Positions 5,893 through 13,828 are shown, numbered from the stretch's first letter. The stretch: DNA of 14,730 bases from Chryseobacterium sp. (GCA_017989575.1 JAGNPP010000031.1:1-14730), one strand, 5' to 3'. The notes: generated from the sequence alone by a model not told the origin. A program made the numbers and translations.

Positions 5893-8800
5893 TTACTCTT
5901 TGATAACTTTTCGCGTTATCACTTTGTTTTCGGTTTTTATTTTCAAATAATAAACACCTTGATTGGCATTGATATTAAATTTGACATTCTTCGCAGGTAA
6001 GCTCAAAATCTGGTTTTGTAAAATTCTTCCGACAGAATCGTACAACTCTATGGATTTCAGATTTTCTTTGGCTACCACATTCACTTCACCTTTTGTCGGA
6101 ATTGGATAGACTGAAATTTCATTAGATTTCAAATCTTCGTTTCCTAAAGTTGGAGCCACATTGGATTTTTTATTAGCAAAAATCAATCCTGCTGAGCAAG
6201 AAACAATGGCGTTCACATCCAAAGATTGTCTCACGGTAGAGTTGTTGGAGAAAACCAAAACTTTGATGTAATATCTTCCCGCCGACAAACTGTAGTTGTC
6301 CACTTTCGGGCTTCGGCTGTTGACCCAACCTTTGAAACCGTCGCTCAACCATTGTGTTTTTGTGATTTCGATTTCATCTTCGCTTCCGTCTGGATTTATT
6401 TTAACGAGATAAGTCCAGTTTCTGACGAATGACAATGATCTGAGATTCAGTTTCGCATCGGTTGCGTTTTCTGGGATTGCAAATTCTCGGCTTTTGTAAG
6501 TGTAATAACCTTCAAAATTATTCAGAGAAATCCAACGGCTGTTGTTTCCGTTTCCGATGTCTGCGTAGCTCCAGCCCGAGAAAGTTTGTCTTACTTTCGG
6601 AGTCATTTCTGTTCCATTAACGTCATAACCTTTCCAATCGTCGTCGTCAGAATCTATGCTCATCAGATTTCCATCCGAAGCTTTTCCGGTCGAAATATCC
6701 GCAGAATTTCCTCCAATGCTAAAAGAAATCGTTTGAGTTGAAGTCTTATTATCAGCATCCGAAACAGTTAATTTTGCAGTGTAATTTCCTGAAACATTAT
6801 AAACTACTGATGGACTTGCAACTGTTGTTGAGCTAATTGTAGGAGTTCCGGAAAATTCCCAAGCATAATTGGTGATCGCCCCTGTACTCAGGCTTCCATC
6901 AAAATCCACCGGATAATTGTTGTTGCTGAATTGATTTGCTTCGTAATTGATTTTAGCTTTCAAAACAGAAGTTTCGTCCTGGATTTCTGTGATGTAATCA
7001 TTAGTATCAATCGGGAAATTATAATCGAAATAGATTTCTGCGCTATTCGTCACATTATCACCTTCTTGAAGTGTGTTTAGCGATCTCACTTTTAGAAGAA
7101 CATTGCCGTGACCACCACTTTGCAGTTTTATTTTTTTGAAGATAAACTCCACTTTATTTCCAGTGACTTTGGTCATTACATCAGCAGATGCATTTTGCAA
7201 TTGAAGTGTATTGACATCAAATTCTGCAGGATTGATGTCCATTTTCACCACAATATTTTCCGCTTCTGCCGTTCCAGTATTTTCAAAATTAACGACATAA
7301 TGCAGATATTTCCCAACCGCAACAGACGGAATCGTTTCGCCTTCCAGACAAACAATATCGTTCGGGTCAAAGGAATTTACAACCGTGTGGTTGAAACCAA
7401 AGTTATTATCATCTGGCGTCAAGTCTGTGCTGTTTGGTGTAATCTGGGCATTGAAAGTCAAAATATCGCCAGAATTGACTGGATTTGTTGTGTGAGTTGG
7501 CGTATTAATCGTGAAGGTAATCTCCGAAGCTGTATTTTCAAAAGGTTTCAGATTGGTGTAATCAAATTCCAAAGTTCCACTGCTCGCCACGGAATACGGA
7601 AACGAACTATTTTGGAAAGTCATTTTGCTCGCATCGTAATTCAAGACTACTTTTCCGGACAATGTTGTGTTTCCTTTGTTTCTCCAAACCAGTTTGTAAG
7701 TCGCATCAAAACCTGGTCGTGCGTTGGTCAATGGCGCAATCACAACCTCAGCATCGTTTTGGTTTCCGTTGGCTGTGACACAAATATCTTGAGTGAAGAC
7801 ATTATTGTTATTATCCGCAAAACTCGTACTGAAAGTTGTCGGCGAAATGGAGAACAAACCTGGATTTTCCGCCATAGTAGTCAGATTGAAATTACCAGCT
7901 TGTGTGTAAAATTCGTACTTTCCATCGTTCTGAGCGAAGGTTTCTCCGGAGTTTGTTCCATCATTTATTTGAAGTTTTAAAAACTCAAAAGGATTATCCA
8001 AAGTATCGCAACCGTTGTTGTTGGCATCGAATTTTACAGTTCCGGAAATGGTGTTGAAGTTTCCACCTGGCGTGAAGGAGCAATAGGTGTTGACAGAAAT
8101 GTTATTATAGCCGAAATAATCTAAAGAATTCTTGACATTACTTAACTCGGAATCATCCACACAGATAAATTTTAATTTAGGATTATTAGAAAAATTACCA
8201 TATCCTGCAAAATCATTAATGCCATTTTTGGCAAAAATACTTTCTAAATTAGGATTATCACTAATGTATTCAAACGGAGAAGCAGCGACTGATATATCTA
8301 ATTCTTTTAGATTGGGATTATTAGAGATATACATTCCGCCTCCGATACTAAAATCCCTTTTAACCATAGACAATTTGAATTTTTCGGACGATATTCCTTC
8401 GATTTTTAATATTTTAGTATTTCCAACATTGATATTATTAATATTCGTATAATCTGCGTATAATCCCGTCATACAAACTAGAGGTAAATCCATCATAGCA
8501 ATTGGATTGTCTGATATAAATAGTTCCCCTAAGTAACTTTCTCCTAAAATCATCAAACTTGATAACTGATTGGATTCAAGATTCAAATATGGTTCAATAT
8601 TATTATTAATATTTATTGATCCGTTTACAACAAAGCTTGTAATCGTATTATGACCTAGATTCAAATAACTAAAATTGTTGACTGAAGAATTAAGACTAAT
8701 TTCTCCACTCAACAGATTATAGGCTAAGTTCAAGTAAAGATTCTCAAAATTAAGCTTAGAAAAATCTACTTCTTGATTGGTAAGTTGATTACTACCTGCA

Positions 8801-9699
8801 TTCAAATGTTTTAAAACTGATGTAGGTTGCAGATTGAGACTCGTGAGTTTATTGTTCTGACAGTCTAGCGTTTCCAATAGCGGAACCTGCGCCAAATCCA
8901 AACTCGAAAGTAATTGATTGCTCGTCTTCAAATATTCCAATTTTGACAATCCATTAATATTCAAACTCGTGAGTGATGGGTCAAAATTAGCTTCACCCGT
9001 ACTAAATCCTCCAAATGTCTGCTGATTATTCGAAACATCCAGATGCTCTAGATTTGTAAGTGATGACGCATCAAAAGTTACAAGAGAATTCCCTCGCAAC
9101 TCTAGGTTTGTAAGGCTCGGGCAATTACTGATGTTGGAAACTGCAAGATTATTATTCGTCCAAAATATCGTCTTCACTTGCGGACAATTATCAACCGTAA
9201 AAGCTTGCGTATCTCCGTGAACATCATAAGTTGAAGCATTATAAGTATCTGTAAAAGCAGATTTTATCTCCAAAAGATTCGGACAATTCTTAATTCTAAC
9301 ATTTTCGATATCACACCCAGATAAATTAAAGATTTTCAGATTATTAAGTCCATCGATGTTAATATCCCCTATTTTTCCGTGAATGTGCGAAGACATCCCA
9401 TCGTTTATATAATAGAGTGACTCCAGATTCACAAAGGAATTAATGCCTCCCAAACTGCTATAATTGGACGTGTGTCTGACATCCATTCTATAAACCAAAG
9501 AAGCCTCGGAAAGTGAAATCTCGCCATCGCCATCTTGGTCTGCTAATATGTTGTTTCCATTTTGGTCATAGCAAAGGACATAATTGCTAAAATTAGTACT
9601 CAACAAATCTTCCTTAAAATTCGCATCCGCAAAAGAAACATTTTGAGCCTGCATTCCTATAGAAAAGAATACAAGCCAAAAAAATAGTTTTTTCATCAT
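5893..9699 (-). CDS. Large T9SS-exported leucine-rich-repeat protein with PKD-like and sorting domains
   Basis: This 1268-residue secreted protein has no known specific function. Residues 1-18 are a signal peptide (MMKKLFFWLVFFSIGMQA). Residues 54-65 (DQDGDGEISLSE) fit a canonical EF-hand calcium loop. Residues about 85-535 form a leucine-rich-repeat solenoid, with units such as NLEHLDVSNN, LETLDCQNNKLTSL and NPNLKELDIS. About 548-640 is an SdrD-B/Cna-B-like segment (ISGTVKFDANNNGCD). About 640-905 are beta domains including a block resembling DUF7619 (SFDPNDIVCLEGE, then FENTGTAEAENIVVKMDIN). About 910-997 is a PKD-like domain (FDGSLSTG, GNYTAKLTVSDADNKTSTQT). About 1000-1175 is an unassigned beta-rich region, and 1196-1268 is a type A T9SS sorting domain. 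It likely acts as a surface adhesin or recognition protein. It follows the kinase-regulator pair by 82 bases on the same strand and shares an upstream motif with it. ATG codons at 9699 and 9696 are both possible starts. Confidence 0.92.
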   Translation of the reverse strand: MMKKLFFWLVFFSIGMQAQNVSFADANFKEDLLSTNFSNYVLCYDQNGNNILADQDGDGEISLSEASLVYRMDVRHTSNYSSLGGINSFVNLESLYYINDGMSSHIHGKIGDINIDGLNNLKIFNLSGCDIENVRIKNCPNLLEIKSAFTDTYNASTYDVHGDTQAFTVDNCPQVKTIFWTNNNLAVSNISNCPSLTNLELRGNSLVTFDASSLTNLEHLDVSNNQQTFGGFSTGEANFDPSLTSLNINGLSKLEYLKTSNQLLSSLDLAQVPLLETLDCQNNKLTSLNLQPTSVLKHLNAGSNQLTNQEVDFSKLNFENLYLNLAYNLLSGEISLNSSVNNFSYLNLGHNTITSFVVNGSININNNIEPYLNLESNQLSSLMILGESYLGELFISDNPIAMMDLPLVCMTGLYADYTNINNINVGNTKILKIEGISSEKFKLSMVKRDFSIGGGMYISNNPNLKELDISVAASPFEYISDNPNLESIFAKNGINDFAGYGNFSNNPKLKFICVDDSELSNVKNSLDYFGYNNISVNTYCSFTPGGNFNTISGTVKFDANNNGCDTLDNPFEFLKLQINDGTNSGETFAQNDGKYEFYTQAGNFNLTTMAENPGLFSISPTTFSTSFADNNNNVFTQDICVTANGNQNDAEVVIAPLTNARPGFDATYKLVWRNKGNTTLSGKVVLNYDASKMTFQNSSFPYSVASSGTLEFDYTNLKPFENTASEITFTINTPTHTTNPVNSGDILTFNAQITPNSTDLTPDDNNFGFNHTVVNSFDPNDIVCLEGETIPSVAVGKYLHYVVNFENTGTAEAENIVVKMDINPAEFDVNTLQLQNASADVMTKVTGNKVEFIFKKIKLQSGGHGNVLLKVRSLNTLQEGDNVTNSAEIYFDYNFPIDTNDYITEIQDETSVLKAKINYEANQFSNNNYPVDFDGSLSTGAITNYAWEFSGTPTISSTTVASPSVVYNVSGNYTAKLTVSDADNKTSTQTISFSIGGNSADISTGKASDGNLMSIDSDDDDWKGYDVNGTEMTPKVRQTFSGWSYADIGNGNNSRWISLNNFEGYYTYKSREFAIPENATDAKLNLRSLSFVRNWTYLVKINPDGSEDEIEITKTQWLSDGFKGWVNSRSPKVDNYSLSAGRYYIKVLVFSNNSTVRQSLDVNAIVSCSAGLIFANKKSNVAPTLGNEDLKSNEISVYPIPTKGEVNVVAKENLKSIELYDSVGRILQNQILSLPAKNVKFNINANQGVYYLKIKTENKVITRKVIKE

Positions 9700-9715
9700 T
9701 TGTGTTTTTGTTTTA

Positions 9716-9723
9716 TAAAATTA
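9716..9723 (-). promoter_or_regulatory. Candidate -7 element of the LRR gene
   Basis: On the minus strand TAATTTTA differs from TAnnTTTG only in the last base. It lies 45 bases downstream of the 15-bp repeat, the same spacing as the repeat and -7 element before the kinase gene. No -33 TTTG is present, which would fit activator dependence. Read-through from the regulator gene is also possible, since no terminator is visible between them. Confidence 0.35.
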
Positions 9724-9751
9724 TTGTGTTTTTTATTTTAAATCGCCTGCC

Positions 9752-9783
9752 AATTAGAATTCGGTTATTTTGAATTAGAATTT
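9752..9783 (-). repeat. Putative regulator site: 15-bp repeat plus second 10-bp half, before the LRR gene
   Basis: The plus strand reads TTTGAATTAGAATTT at 9769-9783, identical to 12532-12546 upstream of the kinase gene. A second core copy, AATTAGAATT, occurs at 9752-9761, 21 bases (about two helical turns) from the first core at 9773-9782. The element touches the stop codon of the response regulator gene and ends 69 bases before the LRR start codon. Binding by the LytTR regulator is an inference; tandem direct repeats at such spacing are usual for LytTR proteins. Confidence 0.5.
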
Positions 9784-10552
9784 ATAGTTTACTAATCAGT
9801 TCCTGCAACCTTTCCTTTTTCCGCTGAGAAACCGGAAGCTGAGAATCGTCCGACATTATCACAAATCCGCCATCTTTTTTGATGTAAGATTTAAGCTCAT
9901 TCAAGTTTATCAAATGTGATTGATGAATCCTTTCAAAACCCTGATCTTTAAGCAATTCCTCGTATTCTTTCAAAGTTTTGGAAATCATTATTGTTTTATG
10001 ATTTTTAATAAAAAACTTGGTGTAATTGTCCTCACTTTCGCAACGGATGATGTCCTTGATCTCAAAAAGATGAATCCCATCTGAAGTAGAAAGTGCAATT
10101 TTCTTGAACCCTTCCGACTTTTTCTGAATATTTTCAAGCAGTAAACCGATATTTTTATTGTCTCTATTTTGATGGATGACATTACTGACTTTCTTTAGAA
10201 CACTTTGCAATTCCTCAGGATTCACAGGTTTCAAAAGAAAATCCAACGCACTAAATCGGAACGCTTTAATTGCAAATTCCTCGTGAGCCGTGATGAAAAT
10301 AATGTGAGAATTCACGTTTCCAAATTTCTCATTCAGCTTTTCCAAAATGTCAAAACCTGTTCCGTCGTTCATCAGAATATCGAGAAATGCAATGTCTGGT
10401 TTTGAAGTTTCCATCAGTTCTGTCCCGGATTTCACACTATCTGCTTCACCCACGATTTGGATTTCTGGCGCATAGAGATTAATCATCATCTTCATTCCTT
10501 CGCGCAGATTGCCGTCATCGTCTATTAATACAGCTTTTATCATCTTAATCAT
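9782..10552 (-). CDS. LytTR-family response regulator
   Basis: This two-component response regulator has 256 residues. Residues about 5-125 are a CheY-like receiver with the acidic pocket Asp11-Asp13 (VLIDDD), phospho-acceptor Asp58 (AFLDIL), Thr88 (FITAHE) and Lys108 (LLKPV). Residues about 150-256 are a LytTR DNA-binding domain, with IRCESEDNYTKF, KTLKEYEELL, FERIHQSHLINL and the C-terminal LPVSQRKKERL typical of this family. It is cytoplasmic. The start at 10552 overlaps the kinase gene by 8 bp. Met4 (codon at 10543) is an equally good start, gives MIKAVLIDDD like other family members, and would leave a one-base gap. Either way it is translationally coupled to the kinase, its probable partner. 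Likely targets are its own operon and the LRR gene, based on the shared upstream repeat. Confidence 0.94.
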   Translation of the reverse strand: MIKMIKAVLIDDDGNLREGMKMMINLYAPEIQIVGEADSVKSGTELMETSKPDIAFLDILMNDGTGFDILEKLNEKFGNVNSHIIFITAHEEFAIKAFRFSALDFLLKPVNPEELQSVLKKVSNVIHQNRDNKNIGLLLENIQKKSEGFKKIALSTSDGIHLFEIKDIIRCESEDNYTKFFIKNHKTIMISKTLKEYEELLKDQGFERIHQSHLINLNELKSYIKKDGGFVIMSDDSQLPVSQRKKERLQELISKL

Positions 10553-12464
10553 TTATGTAATTCAGCGGAAGCTCCAGCGTGATTCTGGTTCCTCGGCTGT
10601 TATTATTTTCATCTTTCAGTTCCTCGATTTTCAGATTCACTTTTTTATTTTCCAGTTCTTCAAGCGTTTTCAAACGTTTTTTGGAAATATCCAAAGCCAT
10701 CGATTGATGAACATTCACAGAGTTTTTCTTGAGTTCCCGCGAGGTATCGATTCCCACGCCATCGTCTTCTATCACGCAAATCAACTGTTCATCTTTCTGC
10801 GTAAAATCTATTTTGATGAAACCCTTTCCCTCTTTTGGTGCAACACCGTGAATAATTGCATTTTCCACGTAAGGTTGCAAAAGCAAAGACGGAATCGCCG
10901 TATCATCCTCAATTTCCGAATCTTTATTAATTTTAAAATCAAATTTCTGATTGAATCTCAACTGTTCCAACTCCAGATAGTTTTGCAAAGCCTCAATTTC
11001 TTTATCAATTGGGATGGCAGATTCTTTGGAAAACTCCAGTGTCAATCGCATTAGTTTTGAGAATTTGGACAGATATTTCATCGCATCTTCCTTTCCGTTT
11101 TGCATAATGAAAGACGAAATCGAAGCCAGACAATTGAATACAAAATGCGGATTCATCTGCAAATGCAAAGCTTTGTGCTCAAACTCGGCGAGTTGTTTTT
11201 GCAACATCAACGTTTTTTCGCGCTCTTTGTTTCGGAAGTAGAAAAACAAACCGACCAAGACAAAAGCCAAAACCACAAAACCAAGAATCACCAAGAGTTT
11301 TTCCCGCATTTCCGTTTCCTTCTTCTCAAGTTGCTCCTTTTCATAATGGAAATCGAGCTCCGTTTTCAGACGTTGTTGTTCGTTGATTATTTTTTCGAGA
11401 TTGTCTTTTTCAATGTTATAATTACGAAGATGTTGCAACGCCAATTCCTGATTTCCCTGCTTATCATAGATGTCGGAAAGCAGTTTTTCAGACTTCATTC
11501 GGGTTTCAGGAAGTTCCAATTCCTTAGCCATTTCCAAACTTTTTCTGGCAAATTCGAGCGATTTTTCAGGATTATTTTCTTTAAAATAAATGTCTCCCAG
11601 CAAAAGATAAGTATCCGAAAGTCCGAATTGGTCTTCGATACTTTTGAAAGTTCCTTCTGCTTTCAGCAAAAATTCTTTAGCCAAATCATATTGGTTTTCA
11701 GCAATATAATATCTGGAATAATTATTATAAAGTTCGCCCAAACCTCTTGGATTCGGATGAATTTCGAAAGCTTTCAAACTCTCGTCAAAATATTGTTTTG
11801 CTTTCGCTTTTTGGTTTTGTTTAAGATAAATCAATCCTATATTGGAAGCGCTCACCGCAACCGCTGGATTGTTGTCTTGCTTCTGAAGCTGATTGGCTTT
11901 TAGGAAATATTGCAAGGCTTTTTTTCCATCGTCAATCGAATTATAAATCACACCAATGTTGTTGTAGATCTTGGAAAGCTGGAGTTTGTTTTCCAAATCT
12001 TCATAGATTTTCACTGCACGGAAATCATATTCCAAAGCTTTTGCATAATTGTTTTTCTCGGAAAATGCGATGCCTTTGCTTCCCAGCGTTTTCGCCAAGA
12101 TTTCCTGCGCTTCTTTCGATGGATTTTTTTGTTTGATGAGAATCTGTTCCGACGCATCAAAATTCTGAATCGCCTTGTCGTAATCGCTTAAAATGATGTA
12201 GGAAATCCCAATGTTCTGATACGCTTTTGCCTTTTGAATATCGTTGTTGCTTTTTTTAGAAGTCATCAGCGCGAGCTTGGCAAATTTCTGCATTTTCGAA
12301 GGGTCCGAAGACTGATACGCCTCAGAAATCTGGTTCTGAAGTTGGATGATTTTGTCAAGATCATTCGTTTGATACAAAATCGACAACAGGGAATCTGGAG
12401 CCGATTTTTGTGCAGAATTGATGACAAAAAAGCAAAATAAGAAAAGTGAAAAAAGTGGTTTCAT
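10545..12464 (-). CDS. TPR sensor histidine kinase (LytS/His_kinase PF06580 type)
   Basis: This 639-residue membrane sensor kinase starts with a signal peptide (residues 1-18, MKPLFSLFLFCFFVINSA). A TPR solenoid follows, about 40-350, with several units such as AYQNIGISYIILSDYDKAI, IYNNIGVIYNSIDDGKKAL and TYLLLGDIYFKENNPEKSL. A coiled coil lies at about 352-388 and one transmembrane helix at about 389-410 (LLVILGFVVLAFVLVGLFFYF, then RNKERE). The kinase core has the phospho-acceptor His440 in LQMNPHFVFNCL, the N-box asparagine Asn535 in QPYVENAIIHG, and the G-box EDDGVGID at 566-573. The TPRs should face the periplasm and sense a protein or peptide partner, with signalling inward to the LytTR regulator that overlaps its 3' end. 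The topology and sensing role are inferred; the ligand cannot be told from sequence. The start at 12464 gives a clean signal peptide. Confidence 0.94.
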   Translation of the reverse strand: MKPLFSLFLFCFFVINSAQKSAPDSLLSILYQTNDLDKIIQLQNQISEAYQSSDPSKMQKFAKLALMTSKKSNNDIQKAKAYQNIGISYIILSDYDKAIQNFDASEQILIKQKNPSKEAQEILAKTLGSKGIAFSEKNNYAKALEYDFRAVKIYEDLENKLQLSKIYNNIGVIYNSIDDGKKALQYFLKANQLQKQDNNPAVAVSASNIGLIYLKQNQKAKAKQYFDESLKAFEIHPNPRGLGELYNNYSRYYIAENQYDLAKEFLLKAEGTFKSIEDQFGLSDTYLLLGDIYFKENNPEKSLEFARKSLEMAKELELPETRMKSEKLLSDIYDKQGNQELALQHLRNYNIEKDNLEKIINEQQRLKTELDFHYEKEQLEKKETEMREKLLVILGFVVLAFVLVGLFFYFRNKEREKTLMLQKQLAEFEHKALHLQMNPHFVFNCLASISSFIMQNGKEDAMKYLSKFSKLMRLTLEFSKESAIPIDKEIEALQNYLELEQLRFNQKFDFKINKDSEIEDDTAIPSLLLQPYVENAIIHGVAPKEGKGFIKIDFTQKDEQLICVIEDDGVGIDTSRELKKNSVNVHQSMALDISKKRLKTLEELENKKVNLKIEELKDENNNSRGTRITLELPLNYIND

Positions 12465-12478
12465 CTGTGTTTAAGTTG

Positions 12479-12509
12479 CAAAAATAACGTATTGGTTTGA
12501 AAATCAAAA
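12479..12509 (-). promoter_or_regulatory. Promoter of the kinase-regulator operon
   Basis: On the minus strand TTTTG (12509-12505) is followed after 18 bases by TATTTTTG (12486-12479), a perfect TAnnTTTG. The -7 element ends 14 bases before the kinase ATG, so the leader would be about ten bases or less. This is the best-matching promoter in the window. Confidence 0.72.
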
Positions 12510-12531
12510 CTGTAATCGAGAAAGTAACAAG

Positions 12532-12546
12532 TTTGAATTAGAATTT
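12532..12546 (-). repeat. 15-bp repeat upstream of the kinase operon
   Basis: TTTGAATTAGAATTT on the plus strand is identical to the copy at 9769-9783. It is 67 bases before the kinase start codon and exactly 45 bases before the -7 element. This is a typical distance for an activator site. It also lies in the divergent region shared with nadD. Confidence 0.5.
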
Positions 12547-12572
12547 GATTTCTGATTGACATTTTAATTCTT

Positions 12573-12580
12573 TAAATTTG
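12573..12580 (+). promoter_or_regulatory. nadD -7 promoter element
   Basis: TAAATTTG is a perfect TAnnTTTG match 20 bases before the nadD TTG start. A TTG at 12556-12558 is only 14 bases upstream, shorter than usual for the -33 element. The -7 element is therefore supported but the full promoter is not. Confidence 0.48.
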
Positions 12581-12600
12581 AGGTTCAAACTTTTACAACT

Positions 12601-13215
12601 TTGGAAAACCATAAGAAAATCGGACTTTTTTTCGGCTCGTTCAATCCTATTCATATTGGGCATTTGATTTTGGGGAATTATATTTTGGAAAATTCTGATA
12701 TGGAGGAATTGTGGTTTGTGGTAAGTCCGCAAAATCCTTTCAAAGACAAAAAATCTTTGCTCAAGGATCACAATCGTTTGGATATGGTACAGCTCGCCAT
12801 CAAAAATTATCCAAAAATGCGCGCTTCCAATGTCGAATTTTCTTTACCAGTTCCAAGCTACACGATTGATACATTGACTTATCTGAAAGAAAAACACCCG
12901 AATATTTCATTTTCATTGATTATGGGTGAAGACAATCTGGGAAGCCTTCACAAATGGAAAAACTACGAATTGCTTTTGGAAAATTATCAAATCATTGTTT
13001 ATCCGAGGATTTTCGGTGAAGAGAAAAGAGACGAAGCCTTTGAGAGCCTCAGACTGACAGTAAAGAATCACGAAAATATCCATCAAATCAATGCGCCAAT
13101 CATAGAACTTTCTGCCACAGAAATTAGGAATATGATAAAAGCTGGAAAAAATACGAGACCAATGTTGCCTCCGGAAGTTTTTGAGTATTTGGATGGTTCT
13201 TCATTTTATAAATAA
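12601..13215 (+). CDS. nadD: Nicotinate-nucleotide adenylyltransferase
   Basis: NadD adenylates nicotinate mononucleotide to deamido-NAD in NAD biosynthesis, in the cytoplasm. The 204-residue product has the usual length. It shows the nucleotidyltransferase motif GSFNPIHIGHL (12-22, with the HxGH-type site), the WFVVSPQNPFK substrate loop, and the C-terminal IELSATEIRNMI, equivalent to the ISxTxIR motif of the family. The start is a TTG at 12601: no in-frame ATG exists between the upstream in-frame stop (TAA at 12565) and the conserved KKIGLFFGSFNP sequence. It is divergent from the kinase operon and is followed after 7 bases by a small secreted-protein gene, so it probably leads a plus-strand operon. 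Confidence 0.95.
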   Translation: MENHKKIGLFFGSFNPIHIGHLILGNYILENSDMEELWFVVSPQNPFKDKKSLLKDHNRLDMVQLAIKNYPKMRASNVEFSLPVPSYTIDTLTYLKEKHPNISFSLIMGEDNLGSLHKWKNYELLLENYQIIVYPRIFGEEKRDEAFESLRLTVKNHENIHQINAPIIELSATEIRNMIKAGKNTRPMLPPEVFEYLDGSSFYK

Positions 13216-13222
13216 ATTTAAA

Positions 13223-13828
13223 ATGAAAAGAAGTATTTTTCTACTAATTTTCCTGATTTCCCAAACTTTAATTTTCTCTCAAAACAAAGAAGTCAAGAAA
13301 ATAAACTGCGATTCAATTTATAAGGAAAAAGGCTATTCAGTTTCTTTGGAATTTGACCCGAAAGATGAAATTTTATTGAATGTGTTATTTACTTTTTCAA
13401 AAAAAATCAATGGTAAAGAGAAAATCATACATCAGGAAAAATTGCATAGTCAGTTTCAAAATGTAGAGTTCATCGATTTTAATGGTAATGGAATCAAAGA
13501 TATTTTAGTGGAGAACAGTTCTGATGTGAGAAGCAATTTGACTTATAATTTGTTTATCGTTGATTTCAATAATCAGAAATTAAGAAAAATTGAAGGTTTT
13601 AATGAAATCAAAAATCCAAATTATCTTGAGAAATACAACCTCATCGATTGTGTGGTAATGTCGGGAAGAAACTGGACGAGCTTTTATAAAATCGAAGGTA
13701 ATAAAGTAAAAGATTTTGGTTATGTCATAGAAGATGGCGAAGATGAAAACGGAAAAGACTTGGAATACGATAAAAACTACGAGCTGACTTTGGCAAAAAT
13801 CCTTAAATCTGAAAAAGAAAAAAAATGA
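13223..13828 (+). CDS. Small exported protein with an Asp/Asn-rich calcium-like motif
   Basis: This 201-residue protein has no assigned function. The ATG at 13223 is chosen over one 42 bases upstream because it gives a clean signal peptide (MKRSIFLLIFLISQTLIFS, residues 1-19) and avoids overlap with nadD. The mature part is beta-rich and contains DFNGNGIKDILVE (85-97). This resembles the calcium-binding loop of FG-GAP/VCBS or XAC2610-type secreted proteins, followed by a second strand set around YNLFIVDFNNQKL. The C-terminus is very acidic then lysine-rich (EDGEDENGKDLEYD, ending KSEKEKK). No T9SS sorting domain is seen, so it is probably periplasmic. It lies 7 bases after nadD and overlaps the next gene by ATGA, so all three should be co-transcribed. 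Confidence 0.82.
   Translation: MKRSIFLLIFLISQTLIFSQNKEVKKINCDSIYKEKGYSVSLEFDPKDEILLNVLFTFSKKINGKEKIIHQEKLHSQFQNVEFIDFNGNGIKDILVENSSDVRSNLTYNLFIVDFNNQKLRKIEGFNEIKNPNYLEKYNLIDCVVMSGRNWTSFYKIEGNKVKDFGYVIEDGEDENGKDLEYDKNYELTLAKILKSEKEKK

Noticed and set aside
7108..7980. 290-codon open frame on the plus strand inside the LRR gene
   Set aside because: It is antisense to a clearly coding region and has no recognisable domain, no promoter and biased residue content typical of a shadow frame.
9700..9781. Terminator between the response regulator and LRR genes
   Set aside because: I found no GC-containing hairpin with a T run on the minus strand, so I do not call one and leave read-through open.
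11100..11903. 267-codon plus-strand frame opposite the histidine kinase
   Set aside because: The Phe/Gln/Ile-rich sequence with no family features is the reverse complement of the TPR and coiled-coil codons.
13181..13222. Upstream ATG that would lengthen the small secreted protein by 14 residues
   Set aside because: It would overlap nadD by 35 bases and put a non-signal-like segment before a perfect signal peptide starting at 13223.
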